Assembly: GCA_028875725.1 (NCBI GenBank)
Contig: JAPPCR010000023.1
Span: forward strand, 469,620 to 533,619
DNA from: Acidobacteriota bacterium
Lineage (GTDB): Bacteria > Acidobacteriota > Thermoanaerobaculia > Multivoradales > Multivoraceae
Direction of reading: 5' to 3'
DNA: 64,000 nt
The notes under the pieces are model-generated. The model did not search any database. It had not been told where the DNA came from and saw only the letters and a program-made list of their open reading frames with translations. Of the stretch, positions 1 through 7,841 are shown in pieces. The position numbers were made by a program, and so were the translations under genes. The stretch's first letter is position 1. Each line of letters opens with the position of its first letter.

Positions 1-454
1 TGGCGCGGGCCGTGCGGTTCCGGATCTCGGCGCGGGCCTGCTCCAGCATCCGCTCGCGCTCTCTCTCGGCCAGGGCCGCGATCTCGCGCGCGTCGCGTTC
101 GCCTTCCTGCCGGGCGCGCTCGGCCGCCTGGGCGACCTCCGCTTCCAGGGCGGCGAGTTGGTCGTCGAGGCCGGCGTGCAGCTCTTCCGCGTCCGCGCGC
201 TGGCGCCGGGCGGTCATCAGGCTGTCCCGTATCTGGTCCCGGCGATTCTCGAGCGCACTCATTGCCATCGGCCCGACCAGGTAGCCGAGACCACCGAAGA
301 AGACGAGCATGTTGAACCAGGAAAAGACCCAGCGCGGCAGGCCGAGGAAGGTCGTCGACTCGCCGACTTCCGCGCCGAACGCGGCGGCCACGCCGGCGAA
401 CAGCGTCCAGAGCAGCGCCAGCGAGGCGACTCTCAGGACCGTGGAGCGCCTCAC
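1..454 (-). CDS. atpF: F-type ATP synthase subunit b (3' end off window)
   Basis: Membrane-anchored stator subunit of the F0F1 ATP synthase; the b dimer links F0 subunit a to the F1 head. The reading frame is open from a GTG at 454 to the window edge (151 codons seen). It shows a short hydrophobic N-terminus (about residues 7-26), a second hydrophobic stretch (about 45-65, VFSWFNMLVFFGGLGYLVGP) and then a long charged Ala/Glu/Arg coiled coil typical of subunit b. It overlaps the stop of the b'-type gene by the GTGA tetranucleotide, so the two are translationally coupled. Genes for delta, alpha and the rest of F1 are expected beyond the left edge. The first hydrophobic stretch may be a signal-like segment, an added feature over the usual single anchor. 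Confidence 0.85.
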   Translation of the reverse strand, partial: MRRSTVLRVASLALLWTLFAGVAAAFGAEVGESTTFLGLPRWVFSWFNMLVFFGGLGYLVGPMAMSALENRRDQIRDSLMTARRQRADAEELHAGLDDQLAALEAEVAQAAERARQEGERDAREIAALAERERERMLEQARAEIRNRTARA

Positions 455-873
455 GAGGGGGCTCCCATCAGCTTCGCGGTCATGTCGGCCGCGAGCCGCT
501 CGGCGCGGGCTTCAAGCGATCGGCGCTGTTCCGCGGTCTCGGCGTCGAGCGCGGCGATCGCCTGCTGGAGTTCGGCATCCGCCTCCTGGCGGGCTTCGGC
601 GACCAGCGTCTCGCGGGCCTGCTGGGCCTCCTTGCGCATCCGGTCGCGGTGCGCGGCGGCCTCGGCGCGGGCTTCCTTCAGCTTCTCGCGCTGCGCCTCG
701 ACTCTCGCCTCGACCTCGGCCTGGGCCCGGTCGAACGTCTCCTGGGCGGTCACGATCTCGCTGTCGCGCTCCTTGAGCATGCGCATGATCGGGCGGACGA
801 GGTAGAACCGGACCACCACATAGGTGGCCCAGAAGATCGCCATGATGACCAGGAGGCTGGCGTCGAAATCCAC
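451..873 (-). CDS. F-type ATP synthase subunit b/b'
   Basis: Second b-type stator subunit (140 aa) at the head of the ATP synthase operon. A single membrane segment at about residues 5-25 (LLVIMAIFWATYVVVRFYLV) is followed by an uninterrupted Glu/Ala/Arg coiled coil. The GTG at 873 is preferred because it places MDFDASLLV directly before the membrane helix and has a GGACGAG stretch just upstream; longer versions add an Arg/Ser-rich stretch with no family likeness. Two different b subunits suggest a heterodimeric stalk as in photosynthetic bacteria and several other phyla. Which of the two is b and which b' cannot be settled from sequence alone. Confidence 0.8.
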   Translation of the reverse strand: MDFDASLLVIMAIFWATYVVVRFYLVRPIMRMLKERDSEIVTAQETFDRAQAEVEARVEAQREKLKEARAEAAAHRDRMRKEAQQARETLVAEARQEADAELQQAIAALDAETAEQRRSLEARAERLAADMTAKLMGAPS

Positions 874-1094
874 AGCTACTCGTCCCGCGGTCGTCCGGGT
901 CTGTTTCGACGAGCGCAGACCTCTACCAACGCCTGCCAACCTGTCTCGCTCGCGCCCGAAAGCGGCGGTAACGTAACACGGCTGTCAGGGGTGGTCAACG
1001 GCCGTTGCGGGCACAGACCGGGCTTCAAGAATGCCGAGCTTCGCGAGCTGCGACCGGCGCTCGGAAGGACCCGGACCAAACGTCGACACTTTCC

Positions 1095-1141
1095 ACTACA
1101 GTCGAAAATGTCCACGGGCATTTTCGACTACGGTCGAAAAT
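1095..1141 (+). promoter_or_regulatory. Nested inverted/direct repeats, likely operator of the DUF4143 ATPase gene
   Basis: GTCGAAAATG (1101-1110) is the inverse of CATTTTCGAC (1119-1128), and ATTTTCGAC (1120-1128) is the inverse of GTCGAAAAT (1133-1141). The outer half-sites are also a direct repeat, ACTACAGTCGAAAAT (1095) and ACTACGGTCGAAAAT (1127), offset by 32 bp, about three helical turns. The last half-site ends 19 bp before the proposed GTG start of the ATPase, where a repressor would block transcription. The AT-rich core stands out in a GC-rich background. No regulator gene with an obvious claim to it lies beside it. Confidence 0.6.
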
Positions 1142-1160
1142 CTTGGTAGTCTCGCGTGCC

Positions 1161-2282
1161 GTGGCGACCGCAACCAGGTACCTGGCGGATCAGATCGAGC
1201 GAGACCTCGAGCGGAAGATGGTCTTCGTCGCCGGCCCCCGGCAGGTCGGCAAGACGACGCTGGCTCGCAGCCTGCCCGGCGCCGACGACGGCTACCTCAA
1301 CTGGGACGTCGCCGAGGATCGCGAGCACATTCTGAGACGCGAACTCCCGATCGCCGATCTCTGGGTCTTCGACGAGATCCACAAGTACCGGGACTGGCGG
1401 AACTACCTCAAGGGGCTGTACGACGCGCGGGGCGCCGCAGAGCGTCGGATCCTCGTGGTCGGAAGCGCCCGGCTCGACGCCTACCGGTTCGGCGGCGACT
1501 CGCTCCAGGGCCGCTTCCATCTCCTCCGCCTGCACCCACTGTCCGCCGCCGAACTCGAGCTGCGAACGGCCGGCGAACTCCGGGATCTGTTGCTGCTCGG
1601 CGGCTTCCCCGAGCCCTACTTCGGCGGCAGCGAAGTCGAGGCCCGCAGGTGGTCCCGCGAGCACCGCACGCTGCTGATCCGCGAGGAGGTGACGAGCCTG
1701 GAACGCATTCAGGACCTCGGCCGGCTCGAACTACTGATGCTCCGTCTCCCGGAACTGGTCGGCTCGCCGCTCTCGATCAACGCGGTCCGTGAGGATCTGC
1801 AGGTAAGCCACAAGGCAGTCGCCGACTGGCTGGGAGCGTTCGAGCGGCTCTACGCGATCTTCCGGCTGTCACCCTTCGGCGCCCCGACGATCCGGGCGGT
1901 CAAGAAGCAGCAGAAGCACTACCACGTCGACTGGACCGTCGTGCCGGCGGACGCGCCACGCTTCGAGAACCTGATCGCCTGCCACCTGCTCAAGTGGGTG
2001 CATCATCAGCAGGACACCCAGGGTCTCGACCTGGAGCTTCGCTACTTCCGCGACACGGACGGCCGCGAAGTCGACTTCATCGTCACCGACCGCCGGCAGC
2101 CTGTGCTCAGCGTCGAATGCAAGTGGGCAGACGGGCGGCTCGACAAGAGCCTCCGCTACTTCAAGGTCCGGTTCCCGGACTGCGAGGCGTGGCAGGTGTC
2201 GGCCACGGGGACGAAGGACTTCGTAACGCCCGAGGGCATCCGGGTTGCGCCGGCCCTGGAGTTGCTGGGCCGGCTGGTGTAG
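1161..2282 (+). CDS. AAA+ ATPase with C-terminal DUF4143 domain
   Basis: About 373 aa. Walker A GPRQVGKTT lies near residue 27, Walker B LWVFDEIHK near residue 70, and the C-terminal half has the DUF4143 nuclease-like fold signature (LRYFRDTDGREVDFIV followed by SVECKW, an E-K pair like PD-(D/E)XK enzymes). Proteins of this group are widespread, often single, frequently duplicated or horizontally moved, and their cellular role is not established. The GTG at 1161 is chosen because the conserved N-terminus begins at TRYLADQIERDL; the longer frame would read through the upstream repeats. The gene diverges from the ATP synthase operon and stands alone. Confidence 0.8.
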   Translation: MATATRYLADQIERDLERKMVFVAGPRQVGKTTLARSLPGADDGYLNWDVAEDREHILRRELPIADLWVFDEIHKYRDWRNYLKGLYDARGAAERRILVVGSARLDAYRFGGDSLQGRFHLLRLHPLSAAELELRTAGELRDLLLLGGFPEPYFGGSEVEARRWSREHRTLLIREEVTSLERIQDLGRLELLMLRLPELVGSPLSINAVREDLQVSHKAVADWLGAFERLYAIFRLSPFGAPTIRAVKKQQKHYHVDWTVVPADAPRFENLIACHLLKWVHHQQDTQGLDLELRYFRDTDGREVDFIVTDRRQPVLSVECKWADGRLDKSLRYFKVRFPDCEAWQVSATGTKDFVTPEGIRVAPALELLGRLV

Positions 2283-2325
2283 CGCGGGCCTTGCGGCCCG
2301 GACGTCAGGGAGGGACCTCGCGGGC

Positions 2326-3096
2326 CTAGTCCGTTGGCGCAGGTGGGCACACGACCACGACCGTCGCGTTGTCCTGCCAGGAAAGCGCCCGCTGCTCGAT
2401 CCGCCGGATGATTGCGGCGGCGATCCGCGACGCTCCCGCCGACCGGTGGTCGCCGCAAATCGCCGCGACCTCTCTGTCGGAAAGCGCCTCAATGCCGTCG
2501 CTGGCGAGAACAACGACATCCCCGGCGGCGAGGTTGACCGCGCCCTCCGCCACCTCGTCGAGTGGCAGGCCCATCACCGCGCTCGTGATTGCGGCGCGTT
2601 CCGGGTGAAGGGCGGCGTGCGTTGCGCTGATCTCGCCGCGCGCGGCCCGGGCGTCGAGTTCGCGGCCGTAGGTGTGGAGCGGGTTAACACGCTCCAGGTC
2701 GCCGGCGCGCCAGTGGAAGATGAACGAATCGCCGACGCTGAGCCAGCGGAAACGGTCCCTGAAGAACAACGCAGCCACCAGGGTGGTACCCATGCCTCGA
2801 AGGGACGGATCGGCCTCGATCGCACGCGCCACCTCGCCGTTCGCGTTGGCGAGCGCGAAACGCAGGCGCTCAGCGGGCGGCTCCGGGATCAGCGCGTAGC
2901 TGCCGACGAAGCTACGGATCGTCATCCGGCTCGCCCGGTCGCCGGCCGGCATTCCGCCCAAACCGTCGGCGACCGCCACGAGTAGCAGCTCTTCGTCCGA
3001 ACCGTCGTCGGACACGGGGCGGACGCTCCACGCGTCTTCCTGGCGTTTGCGCGCGCCGATCATGGTGGCCGCCGCGTAGTGGCGGCCTTCGATCAC
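2326..3096 (-). CDS. PP2C-family serine/threonine protein phosphatase
   Basis: 256 aa, the size of a stand-alone bacterial PP2C (Stp/PrpC type). Metal-binding motifs are present: RQEDAW near residue 18, VAVADGLGGMPAGD near 42, LASDGIEALSD near 195 and a final DNATVVVV near 245. It would remove phosphate from Ser/Thr residues using two Mn2+/Mg2+ ions in the cytoplasm. There is no signal peptide or membrane segment. Its ATG overlaps the stop of the upstream PIN toxin gene (ATGA), placing it as third gene of an antitoxin-toxin-phosphatase unit; no kinase gene is nearby. Whether it acts on the toxin pair or is merely co-transcribed is unknown. Confidence 0.85.
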   Translation of the reverse strand: MIEGRHYAAATMIGARKRQEDAWSVRPVSDDGSDEELLLVAVADGLGGMPAGDRASRMTIRSFVGSYALIPEPPAERLRFALANANGEVARAIEADPSLRGMGTTLVAALFFRDRFRWLSVGDSFIFHWRAGDLERVNPLHTYGRELDARAARGEISATHAALHPERAAITSAVMGLPLDEVAEGAVNLAAGDVVVLASDGIEALSDREVAAICGDHRSAGASRIAAAIIRRIEQRALSWQDNATVVVVCPPAPTD

Positions 3097-3488
3097 GCTT
3101 CTCCGAGGTCCAGGACCGGGATCTCCATCGCTCTGGCGGCTTCCGCCATGCGACGGTCGTAGGTAGCTAGCTCCACGCCTTGGCGTTGCCCTCGAAAGTA
3201 GTCAAGCGACGCCAGGTGCAGGGCGTCCAGTGTGCGAACCGGCGCCGGGAAGGCGCCCAACGCCCGGGTCAGTATGACCGGAGACAGTTCCAGCAGCGCG
3301 ATCTGGCCGATCGCCTCCTCGGCGGCCTCGCCGTGGGTTTCTGCCCGTCCCCGGGCGTGAAGACGGTTCCAGACTTCGTACTCGACCAATCGGCTCGCCA
3401 CGAGGCTCTCAGCCCAAAGATGTTCAGGTAGCCGCCGAATCTCCGCAAAGAGGTGCGCCAGCACGACCGAGGAGTCGATGTAGATCAC
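3093..3488 (-). CDS. PIN-domain ribonuclease toxin, VapC type
   Basis: 131 aa. Starts GTG-ATC-TAC with the PIN opening MIYIDSSVV (Asp5), followed by an acidic residue in LVEYEVWNRL (about 37-46), TLDALHLASLDYF (about 96) and a late LATYDRRMAEAA (about 113), the four acidic positions of a Mg2+-dependent PIN ribonuclease. The GTGA overlap with the upstream antitoxin gene is typical of VapBC-like modules. The free toxin would cleave a specific RNA, often tRNA, and slow growth. Target not inferable. Confidence 0.82.
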   Translation of the reverse strand: MIYIDSSVVLAHLFAEIRRLPEHLWAESLVASRLVEYEVWNRLHARGRAETHGEAAEEAIGQIALLELSPVILTRALGAFPAPVRTLDALHLASLDYFRGQRQGVELATYDRRMAEAARAMEIPVLDLGEA

Positions 3489-3778
3489 CGGTCTTGCCGA
3501 TCCGCTTCCAGATCCTGCAGCAGCTCATCCAACGACATGATGGGTGGCGGCTTCACCGGCGGCCCTGCTCCCTTCATGGCCGGCGGCGTCAACAGGCCCT
3601 TGCGCACGGCATCGGCCAGCAGCGCGTCGGCAATGAAGGGGCTGCGCTCTTCGCGCGGCGGCACGATCTCGGCGACTACGCGGTCTCTATCCGTAACCAG
3701 GATCGTCTCGCCCGCTGCAGCCATTCGCACATACCGGCTGAGCCGGTTGTTCAGCGTCTTGAGTCCCACAGATCTCAT
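3485..3778 (-). CDS. Phd/YefM-family antitoxin of the PIN toxin
   Basis: 97 aa. The N-terminal half (VGLKTLNNRLSRYVRMAAAG, then ETILVTDRDRVVAEIVPP) is the DNA-binding Phd/YefM fold: a helix carrying L-x-x-R-L-S-x-Y followed by two strands. The C-terminal half is a Pro-rich tail ending in MSLDELLQDLEADR, a likely toxin-binding helix. The start at 3778 gives MRSVGLKTLN; the long upstream open frame is antisense to ftcD and is not coding. As in related modules it should neutralise the PIN toxin and repress the promoter in the 63-bp gap to the divergent ftcD. Confidence 0.8.
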   Translation of the reverse strand: MRSVGLKTLNNRLSRYVRMAAAGETILVTDRDRVVAEIVPPREERSPFIADALLADAVRKGLLTPPAMKGAGPPVKPPPIMSLDELLQDLEADRQDR

Positions 3779-3841
3779 GGCGCAGAAATGTAGCTTCCGG
3801 TGGCCACCTTCGTCAAGGTCAGGCCGCGTTAGCCTGACCGC

Positions 3842-4723
3842 ATGGTCCGCCTGGAGTGCGTCCCGAACATCAGCGAGGGCCGGCGCCGCGATGTCATCGA
3901 CGCCTGTGTGGAGGCGGCTTCGACGACTGGGGTGTTGGTGCTCGACGTGTCTTCGGACCCCGACCACAACCGGACGGTTCTGACGTTGCTGGGCGAGGGC
4001 GGCGATCTGGTGCGGTCCGTGACGGCGTTGGCGGCAGCGGCGATCGAGCGCATCGATGTGGCCGAACACTCGGGTGTTCATCCGTTTCTCGGCGCGGTCG
4101 ACGTGGCACCGTTCGTGCCCCTGGAGGCGGGACAGATGCCCGCGGCCGTTGACGCCGCGCTGCGCGCCGCGGACGAGTTGGCCGCGCTCGGCCTGCCGGT
4201 GTTCCTCTACGGCGAGGCCTCCTCGACACCGTCGCGAGCCGTTCTTGCCGACCATCGCCGCGGCGGTCTCGCGCGACTCGGCGAGCGGATGGCGAGCGGC
4301 GAGTGGCTGCCGGACCGCGGCCCGAACCGGCTGCACACGACCGCCGGCGCGGTGTGCGTCGGCGCCAGGCCACCACTGGTCGCCTTCAACCTGTTGCTCG
4401 ACACGGACCAGATCGCCGCGGCGAAACGGATCGCGTCGGCGCTGCGCGAGTCAGGCGGCGGCTTGCCGGGCGTGCGCGCGCTCGGCTTCTTCCTTGAGAG
4501 TCGCGGGCAGGCCCAGGTCAGCGTGAACCTGACGGACTGCGACCGAACGTCGCTACTCGACGTCGTCCGGAGAGCCGACGAGCTGGCAGCCGCGGCTAGC
4601 GTACGCGTCGTCGAGACGGAGTTGGTCGGGCTGGCGCCGCGCCGTGTCGTGCCGGCGGGAGGCGCGGCGGCGCTAAGGCTGCCCGCGCTTTCCGACCAGC
4701 AGATCCTGGAGAGCCATCTGTAG
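3842..4723 (+). CDS. ftcD: Glutamate formimidoyltransferase
   Basis: 293 aa, corresponding to the formiminotransferase part of FtcD without a cyclodeaminase domain. It transfers the formimino group of N-formimino-L-glutamate to tetrahydrofolate in histidine degradation. Family motifs: ECVPNISEGRR at residue 5, SSDPDHNRTVLTLLG near 39, EHSGVHPFLGAVDVAPFVPL near 79 and a Gly-rich LPGVRALGFFLESRGQAQVS segment near 210-230. A stand-alone transferase of this size is common in bacteria. No other histidine-degradation gene is visible here. Its 3' end overlaps the convergent mpl gene by 51 bp. Confidence 0.88.
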   Translation: MVRLECVPNISEGRRRDVIDACVEAASTTGVLVLDVSSDPDHNRTVLTLLGEGGDLVRSVTALAAAAIERIDVAEHSGVHPFLGAVDVAPFVPLEAGQMPAAVDAALRAADELAALGLPVFLYGEASSTPSRAVLADHRRGGLARLGERMASGEWLPDRGPNRLHTTAGAVCVGARPPLVAFNLLLDTDQIAAAKRIASALRESGGGLPGVRALGFFLESRGQAQVSVNLTDCDRTSLLDVVRRADELAAAASVRVVETELVGLAPRRVVPAGGAAALRLPALSDQQILESHL

Positions 4724-6085
4724 ACGGCGGGGCATGCCGTCGAAGGACCCCGACGACATCGTGACCAGGACGTCGCCGGGCCGGGCCTCCCCGAGGACCG
4801 CCGCGGCCAGTTCGTCGTTCGAGCTGCAGGCGGTGGCCGCCGCACCGAGGCGTTCGATCTCGGCCGCCACCTCCTCCGGGTCGAACCCCTCCTCGCCCAG
4901 CCGCTCGCGGTGGAACACGGGCGCCAGGAACACGCGGTCGGCCGAGGCCAGCGACGCCGCCAGGTCGGCCGCGAACTGCCGCCTGCCCGCACTCAGGCTT
5001 CGCGGCTCGAACAAAGCGACCAGCCGGCGGCCCGGAAAGCGCTGCCGGAGCGCCGCGAGGGAGGCCGCGACCTCCGAGGCATGGTGGGCGAAGTCGTCGA
5101 TGACGATCACCCCTGCGGCCTCGCCGATCACCTCGAGCCGCCGCTTGACGCCCCGGAAGCTGGCGAGCGCTTCCAGGACGGCGTCCCGCTCCAGTCCGTC
5201 GGCGCGAGCCGCCGCCCACACCGCCATCGCGTTCAGCGCGTTGTGCTCGCCCCATACGCCGAGGTCGACCCGCTGTCGCCGGCCCTCTTCCTCCAGTTCG
5301 AACGAGATCCCGCGCTCGCTGCTCTCGACGGGGCCTTCAAGCCGGATATCGCCCGCCCCGGCACCGTAGGTCACGACCCGGCACGGGCTCGCCGGCAAGA
5401 GTCGTTCCACCGTCGGATAGTCGGCACAGGCGACCAGCAACCCGGTCGGCGGCAGGCGCTCGACGAGATCGAGGAAGACCCGCTTCAGCCCCTCGAAGTC
5501 GGGATAGAGATCGACGTGGTCGTGCTCCAGGCTGGTCAGGATCACGGTCTCCGGCCGGTAGTGCCAGAACTTCGGTCCGCGATCGAAGTAGGAGGCGTTG
5601 TACTCGTCGCCCTCGATCGCGAAGCGCGAACCGCCGCCGAGAGCGAACCCCGAGGCCAGACCGATCGGCGCGCCGCCGATGAGATAGCCCGGATCGGCGC
5701 CGGCGCGAGAGTAGACCCAGGCCGCCATCGCCGTCGTCGTCGTCTTGCCGTGACTGCCGGCGACGACCAGCGGCCGGCGGTCGCGGAGGACGAATCGGTC
5801 GAGCGCTTCGGGCATCGACAGCCGCGGCAGGCCGAGTTCCTCCGTCGCGACGGCCTCCGGGTTCGTCCGCGGCACCGCGTTGCCGACGATCACCAGGTCC
5901 GGCCGGGGCTCGAGGTGGGCCGGGTCGTAGCCGACCAGCGGCTCGATGCCCGCGTCGGCGAGGATGTCGCTGGTCGGCGGGTAGAGGGGCCCATCCGAGC
6001 CTCGCACCTGATGGCCCAGCTCCCGGAGCAGGCAGGCCAGCGGCGCCATGCCGGTGCCGCCGATCGCGATCAGGTGGATGTCCAG
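4673..6085 (-). CDS. mpl: UDP-N-acetylmuramate:L-Ala-gamma-D-Glu-meso-DAP ligase
   Basis: Recycles murein tripeptide by ligating it to UDP-MurNAc with ATP. The Mur-ligase signature is clear: N-terminal Rossmann loop IAIGGTGMAPLACLL, ATP loop VVAGSHGKTTTTAM, EGDEYNASYFDRGPKFWHY (typical of Mpl), an EHDHVDLYP motif and a C-terminal IDDFAHHASEV. The first ATG is at 6049, but it would delete the first strand and glycine loop of the UDP-binding domain. The frame is open upstream with no ATG, GTG or TTG, so a CTG at 6085 (LDIHLIAIGGTG) is proposed. A copy of the dispersed GC repeat sits just upstream (6118-6164) and may have displaced the original start region. Last gene of the envelope operon. Confidence 0.85.
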   Translation of the reverse strand: MDIHLIAIGGTGMAPLACLLRELGHQVRGSDGPLYPPTSDILADAGIEPLVGYDPAHLEPRPDLVIVGNAVPRTNPEAVATEELGLPRLSMPEALDRFVLRDRRPLVVAGSHGKTTTTAMAAWVYSRAGADPGYLIGGAPIGLASGFALGGGSRFAIEGDEYNASYFDRGPKFWHYRPETVILTSLEHDHVDLYPDFEGLKRVFLDLVERLPPTGLLVACADYPTVERLLPASPCRVVTYGAGAGDIRLEGPVESSERGISFELEEEGRRQRVDLGVWGEHNALNAMAVWAAARADGLERDAVLEALASFRGVKRRLEVIGEAAGVIVIDDFAHHASEVAASLAALRQRFPGRRLVALFEPRSLSAGRRQFAADLAASLASADRVFLAPVFHRERLGEEGFDPEEVAAEIERLGAAATACSSNDELAAAVLGEARPGDVLVTMSSGSFDGMPRRLQMALQDLLVGKRGQP

Positions 6086-6117
6086 AGTGGCTCCGCTAGC
6101 GGCAAGGACGACCAGAG

Positions 6118-6164
6118 GCCGGCGCTGCGCGCCGGATGCCGGCGGGGGCGCCGGCGCACCCAGT
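6118..6164 (+). repeat. Dispersed GC-rich repeat, copy A
   Basis: A 47-nt unit that matches copy B (14269-14315) at 44 of 47 positions, ending in the core GACGCCGGCGCACCCAGT-like sequence (here GGCGCCGGCGCACCCAGT). It contains interleaved self-complementary GCCGGCGC / GCGCCGG arms and could fold as a hairpin. It lies in the short gap between the rph stop codon and the mpl start. Confidence 0.7.
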
Positions 6165-6171
6165 CCCGGAG

Positions 6172-7008
6172 CTAGTCACGGGGAGGCCGCTTCCAGATGC
6201 TGGCCTCGTCCTTCGCCTTGGCCGGACCGCTTCGGCGGCGCTCGAGCGCCTCTTCCATCTCAGCAAGGCGCGGAGCCAGACAACGCTGCTGCAGCTCGGT
6301 CAGCTCGGCGATCCCGGCCAGCGCAAGGTCGAGAAGACCGTCGAACTCGGGTCGTGTGAACACGCGGCCCTCCGCGGTGCCCTGAACCTCGATCAGGTCA
6401 CCCTCGCCGGTCGACACCACGTTCAGGTCGACCTGGGCGTCCCGGTCCTCGACGTACTCCAGGTCGAGCAGCAACTCGTCCTGGCAGATCCCGACCGAGA
6501 CCGCGGCCACCGAATGGACGATGGGCCACTTCTTCAGGTCGCCCTCGAGCAGCATCCTGGCCAGCGCCGCGACGGTCGCCACATAGGCGCCGGTGATCGA
6601 GGCGGTGCGGGTGCCGCCGTCGGCCTGGATGACGTCGCAGTCGACCGCGATCGTGACCTCCGGGAGCTTCCTGAGGTTGACCGCCGACCGGAGCGAACGA
6701 CCGATCAGCCGCTGGATCTCCGCCGTGCGCCCCGAAGGTCGCCCGCGCGACACCTCCCGCCTCGAGCGGGTCAGGGTCGCCCGCGGCAGCATCGCGTACT
6801 CCGCGGTCAGCCAGCCCTGCCCCTTGCCGATCAGAAAGGGCGGCACCCGCCGTTCCACGCTGGCGGAGCAGAGCACCCTGGTGTCGCCGCACCCGATCAG
6901 CGCCGAACCCTCGGCGAACTTCATCGCGTCGAGTTCGATCGTCACCGGCCGCAGGGCGGAAGGCGACCTGTCGCCGCTCCGGCTGAAACCGCCGCCTCGA
7001 TTCGTCAC
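6172..7008 (-). CDS. rph: Ribonuclease PH
   Basis: 278 aa. Phosphorolytic 3'-5' exoribonuclease that trims tRNA 3' ends. Family features include LRPVTIELDAMKFAEGSALI near the N-terminus, SRGRPSGRTAEIQRLIGRSLR, VDCDVIQADGGTRTASITGAY and DLDYVED-like LLDLEYVEDRDAQVDLNVV. The GTG at 7008 gives MTNRGGGFSRSGDR, and it overlaps the murI stop as GTGA, which decides the start over the longer antisense-biased frame. The C-terminal tail (ERRRSGPAKAKDEASIWKRP) is slightly longer than in model enzymes. The rph-murI-amidase grouping is a recurrent envelope/RNA operon in several phyla. Confidence 0.92.
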   Translation of the reverse strand: MTNRGGGFSRSGDRSPSALRPVTIELDAMKFAEGSALIGCGDTRVLCSASVERRVPPFLIGKGQGWLTAEYAMLPRATLTRSRREVSRGRPSGRTAEIQRLIGRSLRSAVNLRKLPEVTIAVDCDVIQADGGTRTASITGAYVATVAALARMLLEGDLKKWPIVHSVAAVSVGICQDELLLDLEYVEDRDAQVDLNVVSTGEGDLIEVQGTAEGRVFTRPEFDGLLDLALAGIAELTELQQRCLAPRLAEMEEALERRRSGPAKAKDEASIWKRPPRD

Positions 7009-7838
7009 GATGTCTCGACCTCCCTGGTTTCGGTTCCCGGCTCGTCCACGTCGATCCACTCGAGCGTCGCCGACTCGCCGAGGATCCGCTCGGCAAGTCT
7101 GGCAAATCGCGGACCAGCGTCAGTGGCGAAGAGTCTCACACTTGCCGGTCCGCGCCCGGCGCCGTCGGTCCAGCCTCCGGCGCGCAGTTCCCGTTCCACC
7201 AGGGCGCCGGTCGAGGCGGCGGAGTCGACCAGGGTCACCTCCGGGCCGCACACTCGCTCCAGCACGCCGCGCAGCAGCGGATAGTGGGTGCAGCCGAGCA
7301 GCAGCGTGTCTATCCCCTCGGCCAGCAGCGGTTCGAGATAGCGGGCCACGATGCGCCCGGTGATCTCGTCCTCCTCCCAACCTTCCTCGACCAGCGGAAC
7401 GAGCAGCGGGCAGGCCCGCTGACTGACGCGGAGGCGCGGGTCGAGGCGGCGGATCGCCTCTTCGTAGGCGCCCGACCGCACCGTCGACTCGGTGGCGATG
7501 ACGCCGATGTGCCGGCTCGCCGCCGCCACCGCGGCCGAGGCGCCCGGCTCCAGCACGCCCCAGTGCGGCGCCCGCACGACGAGGTCGTCGAGCGCCATCG
7601 CCGAGGCCGTGTTGCAGGCCACGACCAGAGCGTCGACCTGCCGGCGCTCCAGGAAGTCGACGTTCGTCTGGGAGTAGCGGAGCACCGTTCGCCGCGACTT
7701 GGTCCCGTAGGGCAGACGCGCGGTGTCGCCGAGATAGAGGATGGCGGCGCCGGGCAGGCGGCGCCGGAGCGCCGCGACCACGGTCAGGCCGCCGACGCCC
7801 GAGTCGAAGACGCCGATCAGGGGCTGTGCTCCGCGCAT
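7005..7838 (-). CDS. murI: Glutamate racemase
   Basis: 277 aa. Converts L-Glu to D-Glu for peptidoglycan. Both catalytic cysteines are present in their motifs: VVACNTASA (about residue 75) and LLLGCTHYPLL (about residue 185), and the N-terminus IGVFDSGVGGLTV is canonical. It sits between the GerMN lipoprotein gene (3-bp gap) and rph (GTGA overlap) in a cell-wall operon that also holds an amidase and mpl, consistent with a peptidoglycan role. Confidence 0.93.
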   Translation of the reverse strand: MRGAQPLIGVFDSGVGGLTVVAALRRRLPGAAILYLGDTARLPYGTKSRRTVLRYSQTNVDFLERRQVDALVVACNTASAMALDDLVVRAPHWGVLEPGASAAVAAASRHIGVIATESTVRSGAYEEAIRRLDPRLRVSQRACPLLVPLVEEGWEEDEITGRIVARYLEPLLAEGIDTLLLGCTHYPLLRGVLERVCGPEVTLVDSAASTGALVERELRAGGWTDGAGRGPASVRLFATDAGPRFARLAERILGESATLEWIDVDEPGTETREVETS

Positions 7839-7841
7839 CGC

